In this document: positions 7,308 to 16,666 of the stretch, piece after piece
Layout of the letters: each line of letters begins with the position of its first letter
Numbering within the stretch: position 1 is the stretch's first letter
DNA from: Flavobacterium aquaticum
GTDB taxonomy: Bacteria > Bacteroidota > Bacteroidia > Flavobacteriales > Flavobacteriaceae
Direction: 5' to 3'
Length of the DNA: 64,000 nucleotides
Assembly (NCBI RefSeq): GCF_003259835.1
Contig: NZ_QLMI01000008.1
Coordinates: 62,001 to 126,000, forward strand
The notes under the pieces: generated by a model
Database searches by the model: none
The model's input: the letters and a program-made list of their open reading frames with translations, nothing else
Told to the model about the DNA's origin: nothing
Program-made: the position numbers and the translations under genes

Positions 7308-9492
7308 TTAAGTATTTGGTAACAACCGTATAGAAATGCTCTGGTTCGAAAGGTTTGGTGATAACTTCATTCATGCCGTAGGACAAGAGCATTTCTCTGT
7401 TTTCATTCAGAGAGATTGCTGTCAAAGCTACAATAGGAGTACATGCATTGAATTTTCTAATTTCGCTTGTAGCTTCAGTTCCGTTAATTCCTGGAAGGTG
7501 AACATCCATAAGAATTAAATCGTAGTTGTTTACTTTTGTATCTTCAATTGCATCTTCTCCATTGTCGATAATTTTACATGAAATGCCTCTTTTTTCAAGC
7601 ATTTTTTGTGTAATCATTTGGTTGATTTTATTGTCTTCAACTAATAATACTTTTTTCTCGTTTAGTAGCGTAATATCAGGTTTAGTTTCAATTATTTTAG
7701 TTTTGTTTGCAACTCCTTTTTCAAATTGTAATTCAAAACCAAAAGTACTTCCTTTTCCAGATTCACTTGTTAAGTGAATTTCACTTCCCATTAATTCTAA
7801 GATTTTCTTCACAATGGAAAGTCCTAAACCTGTTCCGCCATAAGTACGATTAATTTCAACCGAACCTTGACTAAAACTGTCAAAAATGGCATCTTGTTTT
7901 TCTTTTGGAATTCCAATTCCGTTATCTTTTATTTCAAAAAATAAAGTTACATTATTTTCTGTTTCTTCTTTCTTTTTGATGGTGCACCAAACATCTCCGT
8001 TTTTACTAAATTTAATAGCATTATTGAGAAGATTAATAAGTATTTGCGATAATTTTGTTGGGTCACCTTTCAAGTTATAATCAATAGATTTATCAATATC
8101 TAGATGACATTTGATGTTATTTTCGTGTATAAATTCTTTGAAGGAAATTACGATGTTCTCTGTAAGCTCAGATAAGTTGAAATTTATTTTTTCGAGTACT
8201 ACTTTATCCGATTCTAAACGGTTGATTTCTAAAATGTCATTGATGAAGTTAAGTAAATAATTTCCAGAAAATTCAAGTGATTTTAAATAGTTTAATTGAC
8301 TTGCTTTTGGTTTTTCTTGTAATAAAAGATAGGTAATACCATTAATGGCGTTCAAAGGCGTTCGAAGTTCGTGACTTACAGTTGACAAGAAATCTGCTCT
8401 TGCTTTTGATGCTTGTTCTGCTTTTTCTTTTTCAATGGTTAGTTCCTTATTTTTCTCTTTTAAAAGTTTGTTAGTGCTAATTCTAATTTTGTTGTTTTTG
8501 TATAATGATAAACTCAATAACGATAAAATCGAAATCAGAGCAATACTCAAAATACTAATCAATTTAGAAAATCGCAACGTTTTTTGCTGACTTTTTTTCT
8601 CTTTGTCTAATTGTTCAATCGTTTTAAGTTGCTTGTCAAATTGGATTTTATCAACGGTATTTTCAGCCACATAAGTGTTGTAATATTTTCCAATTGAATC
8701 CGTTAAGTCAGCGTATTTTTTTAGATATAAATTAGCATTCGAAATGTTTTTACTCTTTTCATAAGTAGTACTAAGAAGTTTATAAATACGTTTCGTAAGT
8801 TGGTAATCGTTATTGTTTGCTTCGTTTGTTTGATTGGCAAGATTTAGAAAATTAATTGCTTGCGAAAAATTTTTCTTAATGATTTCAATTTCTCCTAACT
8901 GAATATAAGCTTCAGTTTTTGTGCTCAAAAAAGCATCGTCGCTAATGTTCTCAATTACTCTTTTTAAAATTATAGAGGCTTCGTTGTATTTTCCTTTTTC
9001 TTTTTTAATAATGGCTTTTTGAAGATTGATTAACTCAATAGCTTCAAGGAAATTTAAACTTTTATAAACAACAGTTGCTTTTTCAAAGTAAATTTCAGCA
9101 AAGGCGATATTGTTTTTTTTTAGATAACATTTTCCCAAACCATAGTAAGAAAGTGCAATATTAGAATTTGGCTCGCTTTTGCTAAAAATGCTAATTGCTC
9201 TTATGTAATAATCAATGGCTAAGTCATTTTTTTCAAGTTCGTAAAAAATAGTAGCAAGTTGTAGATAGCAATCGGCTAATTTTTTGTCTAATTTATTTTT
9301 TTTAGCATATTCAATCGCTTTTTCGGTATATAAAATGGCTTTTGTATATGATTTTTTAGCCTCTTTATTAAATAAACCAATTTCTAAGTAATAATCAGTA
9401 CTGTCACTTATTTTTCCTGCATCTTTATACACAGACTGCGTGTAACCATTTATAGTTACGAGTAGAAATAATATGAAAAGTCGTTTAATCAA
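7282..9492 (-). CDS. TPR-containing hybrid sensor histidine kinase/response regulator
   Basis: 736 aa. Order: signal peptide (1-18, ending GYTQS), a periplasmic array of tetratricopeptide repeats (~30-290), one membrane helix (~310-335), a coiled linker, a HisKA domain with SHELRTP (His374), an HATPase with NLLNNAIKF and GTGLGLSI, and a C-terminal receiver with phospho-acceptor Asp663 (LILMDVHLP) and the switch lysine in ITKPF. Hybrid kinases with TPR sensors are common in Bacteroidota. No DNA-binding output domain or partner regulator gene is adjacent, so the signal and target are unknown. The 3' end overlaps punA by 26 bp. Confidence 0.9.
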   Translation of the reverse strand: MIKRLFILFLLVTINGYTQSVYKDAGKISDSTDYYLEIGLFNKEAKKSYTKAILYTEKAIEYAKKNKLDKKLADCYLQLATIFYELEKNDLAIDYYIRAISIFSKSEPNSNIALSYYGLGKCYLKKNNIAFAEIYFEKATVVYKSLNFLEAIELINLQKAIIKKEKGKYNEASIILKRVIENISDDAFLSTKTEAYIQLGEIEIIKKNFSQAINFLNLANQTNEANNNDYQLTKRIYKLLSTTYEKSKNISNANLYLKKYADLTDSIGKYYNTYVAENTVDKIQFDKQLKTIEQLDKEKKSQQKTLRFSKLISILSIALISILSLLSLSLYKNNKIRISTNKLLKEKNKELTIEKEKAEQASKARADFLSTVSHELRTPLNAINGITYLLLQEKPKASQLNYLKSLEFSGNYLLNFINDILEINRLESDKVVLEKINFNLSELTENIVISFKEFIHENNIKCHLDIDKSIDYNLKGDPTKLSQILINLLNNAIKFSKNGDVWCTIKKKEETENNVTLFFEIKDNGIGIPKEKQDAIFDSFSQGSVEINRTYGGTGLGLSIVKKILELMGSEIHLTSESGKGSTFGFELQFEKGVANKTKIIETKPDITLLNEKKVLLVEDNKINQMITQKMLEKRGISCKIIDNGEDAIEDTKVNNYDLILMDVHLPGINGTEATSEIRKFNACTPIVALTAISLNENREMLLSYGMNEVITKPFEPEHFYTVVTKYLTSTEQSNS

Positions 9493-9551
9493 GAAATGCC
9501 TGAGTTAAATTTAACACTGCAATTTAAGTTTTTTAGCGATAATAAAAAACT

Positions 9552-10568
9552 TTATTTTTTAGAAACGAACGTAATTAAATCAATTAGTCTAGAAGAATAG
9601 CCTATTTCATTATCATACCAACCCACAATTTTAACCATTTTATCGATAACAGAAGTTAATTGCGCGTCAAATAAACAAGAGTTTTGATTTCCGATAATAT
9701 CCACAGAAACGATTGGATCTTCAGTATAATCTAAGATTCCTTTAAAATTAGTTTCAGCAGCTTTTTTAAATGCTTGATTGATTTCTTCAATAGAAACTTG
9801 TCGTTTAACATTGAATGTAATATCGGTCAATGAACCATCAGGAACTGGAACTCTAATACCACAACCACCGATTTTTCCATCTAATTCAGGGAATATTTTT
9901 GTCAATGCTTTTGCTGCGCCAGTTGTTGTGGGAACAATAGATTGAGAAGCACCTCGAGCTCGGCGTAAATCTTTATGAGGTTGATCATGTAAACTTTGGT
10001 CGGTAGTGTAGGAGTGAACGGTGGTAATGTACGCTTGTTCAATTTCGCACAATTCCTGAATGATTTTAATCATCGGAGCTGCATTGTTAGTCGTGCAACT
10101 TGCATTAGAAATAATCGTTTCACTTCCGTCTAAAATGTGTTCATTTACACCTAAAACAACGGTTTTTATTTCGTCCACTTCAGAAGGTGCAGAAAGAATT
10201 ACCTTTTTCGCTCCAGCTAAAATGTGTTGATTAATATCTTCAAACGTTTTGAATTTTCCTGTCGATTCAATAACAATGTCAATATTTAGCGATTTCCAAT
10301 CTAAATTTTTAATTTCTCTTTCGTGAAAAAACAAAAACGATTTTTCATCAATTATAATCGAATCATCAGAAAACGAAACCTTATGATTCAAAACACCGTG
10401 AATGCTATCGTATTTTACCAAATGCGCCATTGTTTTGTTATCGGCAATGTCGTTGATGGCAACCACTTCAATAGTAGGATGATTCAAAAGCAATCGGAAC
10501 AAATTACGTCCAATTCTTCCAAAACCATTAATAGCGATTTTTATTTTTGTTTCAGGTTTTATATTCAT
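9552..10568 (-). CDS. gap: Glyceraldehyde-3-phosphate dehydrogenase, class I
   Basis: 338 aa, standard length. The Rossmann motif INGFGRIGRNLFR lies near the N-terminus, and the catalytic cysteine is Cys158 in SNASCTTN. The HSYTTDQ, ARGASQSIVPTTTGAAKA and WYDNEIGYSSR motifs are canonical. It catalyses oxidation of glyceraldehyde 3-phosphate to 1,3-bisphosphoglycerate in glycolysis and the reverse in gluconeogenesis. A second, longer GAPDH lies at 45669-47117, so the two probably divide catabolic and anabolic or cofactor roles; which is which cannot be decided here. Residue Asn follows SCTTN where many enzymes have Cys or Ser. Confidence 0.93.
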   Translation of the reverse strand: MNIKPETKIKIAINGFGRIGRNLFRLLLNHPTIEVVAINDIADNKTMAHLVKYDSIHGVLNHKVSFSDDSIIIDEKSFLFFHEREIKNLDWKSLNIDIVIESTGKFKTFEDINQHILAGAKKVILSAPSEVDEIKTVVLGVNEHILDGSETIISNASCTTNNAAPMIKIIQELCEIEQAYITTVHSYTTDQSLHDQPHKDLRRARGASQSIVPTTTGAAKALTKIFPELDGKIGGCGIRVPVPDGSLTDITFNVKRQVSIEEINQAFKKAAETNFKGILDYTEDPIVSVDIIGNQNSCLFDAQLTSVIDKMVKIVGWYDNEIGYSSRLIDLITFVSKK

Positions 10569-10598
10569 ACAGTCGCTTTGCTCTGGTCAATGTTTTTG

Positions 10599-10617
10599 TT
10601 TCAAGTTTCAAGTTGAA
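10599..10617. repeat. Short tandem repeat of the CAAGTTT / ACTTGAA type
   Basis: TTTCAAGTTTCAAGTTGAA is a tandem array of the same ACTTGA core that appears at 21103-21130 and 49543-49569. It lies upstream of gap in intergenic DNA. Confidence 0.55.
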
Positions 10618-10664
10618 AAGTTAGCGTAACCAAGTTTAATTAATTGAATTCGGGATTTAAAAAA

Positions 10665-10693
10665 CTTCCAGCATCCATCATCCAGCTTCCCGC
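10665..10693. repeat. CATCCATCATCC-type short repeat abutting the lipA stop codon
   Basis: The run CAGCATCCATCATCCAGC is made of CATC/CATCC units and ends directly at the lipA stop. The same word occurs twice inside the prmC coding sequence at 61107-61127 and 61323-61352. Confidence 0.6.
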
Positions 10694-11569
10694 TTAATGA
10701 ATATGTTTCTCTGCATGATAAGACGAACGCACTAAAGCACCGCTTTCTACATGTCTAAAACCTAATTCTTTTCCAATTTTTTCGTATTTCGCAAATTGTT
10801 CTGGTGTGATGTATTCTTTAACTGGTAAATGTTTTTTACTTGGTTGTAAATACTGACCAATCGTTACAATATCCACTTTTGCATCTGCTAAATCGTGTAA
10901 AACTTGAATCACTTCTTCCTCAGTTTCACCTAAACCTAACATAATGCCCGATTTAGTTCTTTTGATACCTTGTTCTTTCAAATAGCGTAACACTTCTAAA
11001 CTTTTCTCGTATTTCGCTTGAATACGCACTTCACGTGTCAAACGTTTTACGGTTTCCATATTGTGAGAAACTACTTCTGGAGCTACTTCTATAATTCGGT
11101 CTAAATTTCTGGTGTTACCCTGAAAATCTGGAATTAACGTTTCTAAAGTAGTATTAGGATTCATTCGGCGAATGGCTTTCACGGTTTCTGCCCAAATAAT
11201 CGAACCCATATCTTTTAAATCATCACGATCCACGCTAGTAATTACGGCATGTTTGATGTTCATAATTTTGATAGAACGCGCTACTTTTTCAGGTTCGTCC
11301 CAATCCACCGTTTCTGGTCGACCAGTCTTCACACCACAAAATCCGCACGAACGCGTACAGATATTTCCTAAAATCATGAAAGTTGCCGTTCCTTCGCCCC
11401 AACATTCGCCCATATTAGGACAACTTCCCGAAGTACAAATCGTATTCAGTTTGTATTTGTCTACTAAACCTCTAAGTTCGGTGTAGTTTTTACCTGTTGG
11501 TAATTTTACGCGCAACCATTTTGGTTTGGGTTCTCTTGGTGGAAAAACATTGTCAATAGCCGTGTCCAT
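10694..11569 (-). CDS. lipA: Lipoyl synthase
   Basis: 291 aa from the ATG at 11569, since [19 protein letters not shown] is the usual flavobacterial start; an upstream ATG at 11590 would only add seven hydrophobic residues. LipA is a radical-SAM enzyme inserting two sulfurs into protein-bound octanoate. Both iron-sulfur cluster motifs are visible: the radical-[11 protein letters not shown] (Cys71, Cys75, Cys78) and the auxiliary cluster motif [12 protein letters not shown]. The C-terminal [10 protein letters not shown] carries the conserved RSSY serine that ligates the auxiliary cluster. lipB is not nearby. Confidence 0.96.
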   Translation of the reverse strand: MDTAIDNVFPPREPKPKWLRVKLPTGKNYTELRGLVDKYKLNTICTSGSCPNMGECWGEGTATFMILGNICTRSCGFCGVKTGRPETVDWDEPEKVARSIKIMNIKHAVITSVDRDDLKDMGSIIWAETVKAIRRMNPNTTLETLIPDFQGNTRNLDRIIEVAPEVVSHNMETVKRLTREVRIQAKYEKSLEVLRYLKEQGIKRTKSGIMLGLGETEEEVIQVLHDLADAKVDIVTIGQYLQPSKKHLPVKEYITPEQFAKYEKIGKELGFRHVESGALVRSSYHAEKHIH

Positions 11570-11688
11570 AATCAAAATTTTGATAGGCAAAGATACGATA
11601 TCAAATTCAGAATTTAGAAGTAAGAATTTAGAAAATGAGAAAACTTTAGGAAAGTTTTAGGAAATGTAAAAGTGAATCGTTTTAAAAA

Positions 11689-12081
11689 TTAGTTTTCAAT
11701 GTCTTCGATTGAAAAGCCTGCTTTCAAAATTAAAGTTGTGTCTTTAATTTCTTTATCAAAATTGACTATAATGTCATCGAATTTATCTAAATATTTAATT
11801 TCATAAAATCTTCCAATGTTTTTATGAAAGCCATCAGGTGGATTTTTTATTAAATCTCTAATTTTTTTATTTTTATTGTAGTATTCAAAATAATAATTTC
11901 GGGTCTTAGGTTTTCTTTCATATTCGACAAATTTACCAATGCCAGCTTTTCCATCTTTTTCAATTTCAGAAAATTTAATTCTGGCATTAATGTAAAATGG
12001 TAATGTTATAAGAAAAACTATTCCAATTATTATGAATCCGAATTTATTTTTTCTAAAATATGCAATAATCTTCTCTTTCAT
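11689..12081 (-). CDS. Small single-pass membrane protein of unknown function
   Basis: 130 aa. A basic N-terminus is followed by one strong transmembrane helix at ~13-30 (FGFIIIGIVFLITLPFYI) and a ~95-residue charged domain rich in aromatic residues (KTRNYYFEYYNKNKKI) that probably faces the periplasm. The beta-rich tail has some feel of DUF3592-type proteins, but I do not recognise it firmly. It lies 16 bp downstream of the sigma factor gene on the same strand, so it may be its co-transcribed target or partner. It has no anti-sigma zinc motif. Confidence 0.6.
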   Translation of the reverse strand: MKEKIIAYFRKNKFGFIIIGIVFLITLPFYINARIKFSEIEKDGKAGIGKFVEYERKPKTRNYYFEYYNKNKKIRDLIKNPPDGFHKNIGRFYEIKYLDKFDDIIVNFDKEIKDTTLILKAGFSIEDIEN

Positions 12082-12097
12082 TTAGAATCTATTGGTT

Positions 12098-12661
12098 TTA
12101 CTTCCCAGAAATAATCTCCGCCAATAATTTCTTAGCTCTAAGCAATTTAATTTTGATGTTATTCAGCGGTTCATCAATTTGTTCTGCCATTTCTTGATAC
12201 GTCATTTCTTGAAAATAACGCATTTGAATGACTTCCTGATAAGCAGGTTTTAATTGTTTGATGTATTGCAATAATTGCGCTAAATTTTGCTCGATAATCA
12301 ATTCGTCTTCAGCAGAATTGGAGTCATCAGCAACGCTGTAGGCTTGATGGTCTTCTTCGTCATTCATTTCAATAAATAAAGACGATTTCTTTTTGCGAAG
12401 CATGTCAATATGAACATTTTTTGCAATCGCAATCAACCAAGTATTAAATCCGTATTCGGGATTGTAGGTAGAGATTTTATCAAACGCTTTCGCGAAAGTT
12501 TCAATAACGATGTCTTCGGTATCGGTTTCGTTTTCAGTGCGTTTAAGCATGAATCCGTACACTTCATTCCAGAAAAAATCCAATAAAAACGTGAAAGCAA
12601 CTTGGTCTCCCTTTTTTGCTTTTTCAATGTTTTCTTGAATAATTACCGAATTTACTTCCAA
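12098..12661 (-). CDS. ECF-type RNA polymerase sigma factor (sigma-70 family)
   Basis: 187 aa. Region 2 is clear: TDTEDIVIETFAKAFDKI followed by FNTWLIAIAKNVHIDMLRKK, the -10-recognition and core-binding segment. Region 4 (YQEVIQMRYFQEMTYQEMAEQIDEPLNNIKIKLLRAKKLL) carries the helix-turn-helix. There is no region 1 or 3. An acidic linker (~95-120) separates the two. No anti-sigma gene is adjacent; the neighbours are a glycosyltransferase, overlapping by 10 bp upstream, and a small membrane protein downstream. This suggests envelope-related control by inference only. Confidence 0.9.
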   Translation of the reverse strand: MEVNSVIIQENIEKAKKGDQVAFTFLLDFFWNEVYGFMLKRTENETDTEDIVIETFAKAFDKISTYNPEYGFNTWLIAIAKNVHIDMLRKKKSSLFIEMNDEEDHQAYSVADDSNSAEDELIIEQNLAQLLQYIKQLKPAYQEVIQMRYFQEMTYQEMAEQIDEPLNNIKIKLLRAKKLLAEIISGK

Positions 12662-13761
12662 TGTACAGGTTTTGAGATAAGGTTTCTAAAAAATACGCTC
12701 AGTTGTGTAAAGATAAGTACAATTTCAATAATCGGATACCAATACATCACATCTTTTTCTTTTAGTTTTCCTGCGGCATAGCCTAAAGAAATCCATGAAA
12801 ATAGATATCTAAAAATGATTATTCCTGTCACAATCATCCATTGAAATTGAAATGCTAACAAAACAATCGCCAAAACTAAAAACCAAAATTGACTAAAGAA
12901 AAATAATCCCAATTGAAATTTATCAAATCCTTTGTAGAATTTTGCAGTAGTAGCGTGTCTTCTTTTTTGGTATACCCAAGACGAAAAAGTAGTTTTCGGT
13001 TCCGAAAAAGTAAAACTTTCTGGAGTGTATAAAATCGCTGTATTCTTTTTCGTAGCCGCTTGGTTAATAAACAAATCATCATCGCCTGAACGAATTTTCA
13101 TATGATCCATAAAACCACGAACGTTAAAAAATTCTTCTTTTTTGTAAGCTAAATTGCGCCCAACACCCATATAAGGTTTGCCAATTTTTGCCCAAGAAAA
13201 ATATTGCGTAGCGGTTAACATCGTTTCAAAACGAATGATTTTGTTTAGGAAGGAATTCTTCACTTTTTCGTAAGCGCCATAACCTAAAACAATCGTTTTT
13301 TCTTTGGTAAATTGAGTTGAAATTTGTAACAACCAATCGTTTGAAGCTGGATAACAATCCGCATCAGTAAATACTAAATACTCGTTTTTTGCGGCTTTGA
13401 TTCCTAAGGTTAACGCGAATTTTTTATTACCCCAAAACGCTTCATTGTTTTGAACTTTTACCAACTTTATATTCGCATATTGTTTTTCGTAACTTTCAAA
13501 TAATTCCAAAGTTTCATCGCTCGAAGCATCGTCAATTAAGACAATTTCGTAATCAGGATAGTTTTGGGTAACCAAAGTTTGAAAATACTTTTTGATATTT
13601 TCTTCTTCGTTTTTAGCACAAACAATGATTGAAATAGGTAAACGTTTCGGAGTTCCTTCGGTTTTTTTACCAAATGAGAATTTTCCGAAAATAAAAAGGT
13701 AATAAATAAATTGAATAAACACGATAACCGCAAAAGCGATTAAGAGTATTGTTAGTATCAT
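12652..13761 (-). CDS. Membrane-bound family 2 glycosyltransferase
   Basis: 369 aa. One N-terminal membrane helix (1-25), a GT-A domain (~40-260) with SIIVCAKNEEENI, LIDDASSDE, the metal-binding FTDADCYP (DxD-type) and SGDDDLF, then YQKRRHATTAKF (the R/QxxRW-like acceptor motif), and two or three C-terminal helices. This is the layout of processive or lipid-linked sugar transferases acting at the cytoplasmic face of the membrane. The sugar and acceptor are unknown. It overlaps the sigma factor gene by 10 bp and follows a small Cys-rich membrane protein gene by 12 bp. Confidence 0.88.
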   Translation of the reverse strand: MILTILLIAFAVIVFIQFIYYLFIFGKFSFGKKTEGTPKRLPISIIVCAKNEEENIKKYFQTLVTQNYPDYEIVLIDDASSDETLELFESYEKQYANIKLVKVQNNEAFWGNKKFALTLGIKAAKNEYLVFTDADCYPASNDWLLQISTQFTKEKTIVLGYGAYEKVKNSFLNKIIRFETMLTATQYFSWAKIGKPYMGVGRNLAYKKEEFFNVRGFMDHMKIRSGDDDLFINQAATKKNTAILYTPESFTFSEPKTTFSSWVYQKRRHATTAKFYKGFDKFQLGLFFFSQFWFLVLAIVLLAFQFQWMIVTGIIIFRYLFSWISLGYAAGKLKEKDVMYWYPIIEIVLIFTQLSVFFRNLISKPVHWK

Positions 13762-13773
13762 AAATTTTGAAAA

Positions 13774-13977
13774 TTAAGAGTGCGAAGGTTCGCTGCAGTC
13801 TTTCATTTGTTCTGGAGTTTTTCCGCAGTAGCTACAGTTTTCTCCATCTTTATTCAAAAACGGACTTTGGCTAGCACAAGTTCCAGCGAATTTTCCGTCT
13901 TTTTTTGCCCAAATTTTTATCGCGATACCTGCAAACGCAAGTCCTAAAAGTCCAATGGTTACTAATACAAGTTTCAT
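13774..13977 (-). CDS. Small membrane-anchored Cys-rich protein
   Basis: 67 aa. An N-terminal hydrophobic helix (MKLVLVTIGLLGLAFAGIAIKIW) is followed by a short tail with four cysteines, two of them in CSYCG. The helix lacks a clear cleavage site, so it is probably a membrane anchor. Proteins of this size and pattern recur in Flavobacteria as membrane or secreted proteins of unknown function. The CxxC could bind a metal or be redox-active. It lies 12 bp upstream of the glycosyltransferase gene and is probably the first gene of that operon. Confidence 0.7.
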   Translation of the reverse strand: MKLVLVTIGLLGLAFAGIAIKIWAKKDGKFAGTCASQSPFLNKDGENCSYCGKTPEQMKDCSEPSHS

Positions 13978-14279
13978 CTTTTTCTATTTTGAACTGCAAA
14001 ATTAATTAAAATCCAAATAACAAATCCCAAATTCCGAACAAATCTCAAAAAACAAATTCAAAATTTTTGGAACATAGATTGAACAAATGGAAGAAATCTT
14101 TATGTTCAAAAAGATTAGCACGCAGATAGAACAGATTTGCTAATGCAAAACGCAGATTTAAGCAGATTTCTTATGTTGTCTATGAAAAGTGAAATGCCTA
14201 AAAAATCAAAACAAAACAAATCTAATGTGTCTATGTGTTTAAAAAAAGCACCCCAAGATTTTAAACTCCCAACTCCCAA
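13978..14279. other. 302-bp gene-free region made largely of repeat-derived DNA
   Basis: I see no ORF of convincing quality and no tRNA here. The stretch from ~14090 holds low-complexity phrases (CGCAGATAGAACAGATTTGC, CGCAGATTTAAGCAGATTTC) typical of flavobacterial intergenic repeats, and 14165-14247 belongs to repeat B, which recurs upstream of hisS. A start region for the divergent small membrane gene lies at its left end. Confidence 0.6.
14165..14247 (-). repeat. Interspersed repeat B, copy 1
   Basis: Bases 14217-14247 (31 nt) are the exact reverse complement of 63026-63056. Weaker similarity continues for about 50 bp further into each copy (for example TTTAGGCATTTCACTTTTCATAG here against TTTAGGTGTTTTACTTTATATAG there). 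Confidence 0.8.
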
Positions 14280-15287
14280 CTAAATAATATTCACTTCTGC
14301 CTCAATCGCAATTCCGAATTTTTCTAAAATCGTTTGTTGAATATTTCTCGAAAGTGCTACAATTTCAGCTCCCGTTGCCATTCCATAATTTACTAAAACC
14401 AAGGCTTGATTTTTATGAACTCCAGCATCGCCAAAACGTTTTCCTTTAAAACCAGCTTGTTCAATTAACCAACCTGCAGGAACTTTTACTTCGGTTTCAG
14501 AAACTACATAATGTGGCATTTCTGGATGAAGTGCTTTTGCTTTTTCGTAGGCTTCTTTGGGAATAATCGGATTTTTAAAGAAACTTCCACTATTGCCTAA
14601 TTCTTTTGGATCTGGTAATTTACTTTGGCGAATAGCAATTACTGCGTTGCTAACGTCTTTTAAGGTTGGATTTTGTATGTTTTGATTTTGTAATTCAGTT
14701 TCAATTGCACCATAAGTAGTGGAAACTTTATGATTTCTCTTCGTTAATTTAAAACTAACCGAAGTAATGATGTATTGATTTTTCAATTCGTTTTTGAAAA
14801 CACTTTCACGATATTCAAATTTACATTGTGCGTTAGTGAAAGTCTCGATTTCTAATGTTTTCAAATTCAAAGCATCGCACGAAAACATCGTATCTTTAAT
14901 TTCAACTCCATAAGCTCCAATATTTTGAATTGGAGTTGTACCCACGTTTCCTGGAATTAAGGATAAATTTTCAATACCACCAAAATTTTGGTCAATGCAC
15001 CAAAGTACAAATTCATGCCAATTTTCACCAGCTTGTGCTTTTACGATAGCAAAATCATCGTTTTCCTCAACAATTTCTCTTCCTTTTAAATTCACATGAA
15101 CGACTAATTTTTCGATGTCTTGCGTTAACAACATATTGCTTCCGCCACCCAAAATAAAAATATCGTTGTTTGCTGTCAACACTTCTTTCAATTCTGCAAT
15201 CGAACTTACCGAAACAAATTGTTTGGCTTTAGCGTCAATTCCAAAAGTATTGTAATTTTTTAGAGAGAAATTGGTTTGAATATTCAT
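14280..15287 (-). CDS. murB: UDP-N-acetylenolpyruvoylglucosamine reductase
   Basis: 335 aa from the ATG at 15287 (MNIQTNFSLKNYNTFGID); upstream in-frame codons to 15305 are unlikely. MurB reduces the enolpyruvyl group to give UDP-N-acetylmuramate in peptidoglycan synthesis. The FAD-binding segment FILGGGSNML, the NLSLIPGNVGTTPIQNIGAYG core and the catalytic serine in LGNSGSFFKNP are all present; the long type I form is indicated by the C-terminal KNQALVLVNYGMATG region. It stands alone, flanked by repeat-rich gaps, rather than in a dcw cluster. Confidence 0.95.
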   Translation of the reverse strand: MNIQTNFSLKNYNTFGIDAKAKQFVSVSSIAELKEVLTANNDIFILGGGSNMLLTQDIEKLVVHVNLKGREIVEENDDFAIVKAQAGENWHEFVLWCIDQNFGGIENLSLIPGNVGTTPIQNIGAYGVEIKDTMFSCDALNLKTLEIETFTNAQCKFEYRESVFKNELKNQYIITSVSFKLTKRNHKVSTTYGAIETELQNQNIQNPTLKDVSNAVIAIRQSKLPDPKELGNSGSFFKNPIIPKEAYEKAKALHPEMPHYVVSETEVKVPAGWLIEQAGFKGKRFGDAGVHKNQALVLVNYGMATGAEIVALSRNIQQTILEKFGIAIEAEVNII

Positions 15288-15351
15288 TAGAATAATTTTT
15301 TTCAAATGTAATGTTTATGTGGTAATTTTCAAATTAAAGGATACTTAGTGT

Positions 15352-15446
15352 AAATTTAAACGCAAAGGTCGCCAAGTTTCTTCGCAAAGCACGCAAAGCA
15401 AAATCCGTTTCATTTGCGTTACGTAGAATCCGTTTTATCCGCGTTC
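15352..15446. repeat. CGCAAAG-type interspersed repeat, copy 1
   Basis: Contains AAACGCAAAGGTCGCCAAG, TTCGCAAAGCACGCAAAGC and two further GCGTT/CCGTTT words between murB and recF. The 13-mer ATTTAAACGCAAA at 15354-15366 is repeated as its reverse complement at 61726-61738, next to another GCGAACCTTGCGAAAAAA stretch. Confidence 0.6.
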
Positions 15447-15451
15447 CAAAA

Positions 15452-16531
15452 TTAAATCGGAAATATTTTATACGATTGATGCGTTTCTTTAATAATCATC
15501 TCCGTTCTTTCGGCATGTGTGTCGGAAATAAAAATTTGTCCAAAAACAGCATCATTCACCATGGTTACAATTTTTTGCACGCGTGTTTCGTCTAATTTGT
15601 CGAAAATATCATCAAAAAGAAGAATCGGTAATTCGCCACTTTGTTTTTTCATGAACTCAAATTGTGCCAATTTCAGAGCAATCAAAAAAGATTTCTGTTG
15701 GCCTTGCGAACCAAATTTTTTAATTGGGAAACCATCAATTTCAAAAACCAAATCGTCTTTATGAATTCCGGAACTTGTATATTGTATAATTCTATCTTTT
15801 TGTAGCGATTCTTCTAAAAGCGATAGTAAATCTTTTTCAAACAACTGACTTTCGTAACGCAAAGCAACCGATTCATTTCCACCAGAAATATTGGTATGAT
15901 GTTTTTCGAAAATTGGAATAAAATCGTTTAAAAATTGTTTTCTTTTTTCGAAAATTAGTTGTCCAGAATTGCTTAAATGTTCGTTGTAAATAGCTAAATT
16001 ATCTGCATCAAAAGTCTGATTTAAAGCGAAATATTTTAATAAAGCATTGCGTTGCGCTAACGTTTTTTGGTATTGAATCAATAATTGTAGATATTGGTTA
16101 TCCAATGTTCCAATTACACTATCAATAAATTTTCTTCGAGTTTCACTTCCTTCCACAATTAAATCTACATCAGAAGGAGAAATAATTACCAAAGGAATTA
16201 ATCCCAAATGTTCAGAGAGTTTTTCGTAAACTTTTCCGTTGCGTTTGATGGTTTTCTTTTGTCCTTTTTTTAAACTGCAAACAATTTTTTCTTCTTTGCC
16301 GTTTTTTTCAAGTAAAGCATCAATTACAAAAAACTCTTCGCCATGTTTGATATTTTGAACTGCTAACGGATTGAAGTAGCTTTTTCCGTAGGCCAAATGG
16401 TAAATAGCATCTAAAATATTGGTTTTTCCAACTCCGTTTTTCCCAACAAAACAATTGATTTTAGCGTCAAAATCAAATTCGATTTGGGCTAAATTCTTAT
16501 AATTAAGTAAAGATAACTGTTTTAAAAACAC
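15452..16531 (-). CDS. recF: DNA replication and repair protein RecF
   Basis: 359 aa, standard length. RecF is an SMC-like ATPase that loads RecA at gaps with RecO and RecR. Walker A GKNGVGKT is at 30-37, the ABC-type signature is [15 protein letters not shown], and Walker B is [14 protein letters not shown]. The [12 protein letters not shown] tail with the D-loop is present. It faces the TPR membrane gene across a 135-bp divergent promoter region and is not next to dnaA, which lies 38 kb away. Confidence 0.95.
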   Translation of the reverse strand: MFLKQLSLLNYKNLAQIEFDFDAKINCFVGKNGVGKTNILDAIYHLAYGKSYFNPLAVQNIKHGEEFFVIDALLEKNGKEEKIVCSLKKGQKKTIKRNGKVYEKLSEHLGLIPLVIISPSDVDLIVEGSETRRKFIDSVIGTLDNQYLQLLIQYQKTLAQRNALLKYFALNQTFDADNLAIYNEHLSNSGQLIFEKRKQFLNDFIPIFEKHHTNISGGNESVALRYESQLFEKDLLSLLEESLQKDRIIQYTSSGIHKDDLVFEIDGFPIKKFGSQGQQKSFLIALKLAQFEFMKKQSGELPILLFDDIFDKLDETRVQKIVTMVNDAVFGQIFISDTHAERTEMIIKETHQSYKIFPI

Positions 16532-16636
16532 AATAAATAAGGGTTGTTAGATGACTAAAAGTAAGACTTCCTGCAAAAGTAAATTGAAAATCTTAAAAAT
16601 ATCTACAAAAATGGTTTTAAATTTTAATAAAAATTA

Positions 16637-16644
16637 TATTTTTG
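16637..16644 (+). promoter_or_regulatory. Bacteroidota -7 element (TATTTTTG) upstream of the TPR membrane gene
   Basis: TATTTTTG fits the TAnnTTTG consensus and is followed by CACC, 22 bp before the start codon. No convincing TTTG -33 box is seen at the expected spacing. Confidence 0.55.
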
Positions 16645-16666
16645 CACCTCATTAAATTAAAAATAA

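Noticed and set aside
11172..11486. 104-codon plus-strand frame opposite lipA
   Set aside because: It is a shadow of the lipA coding sequence, with no promoter, no domain and composition that follows lipA codon positions.
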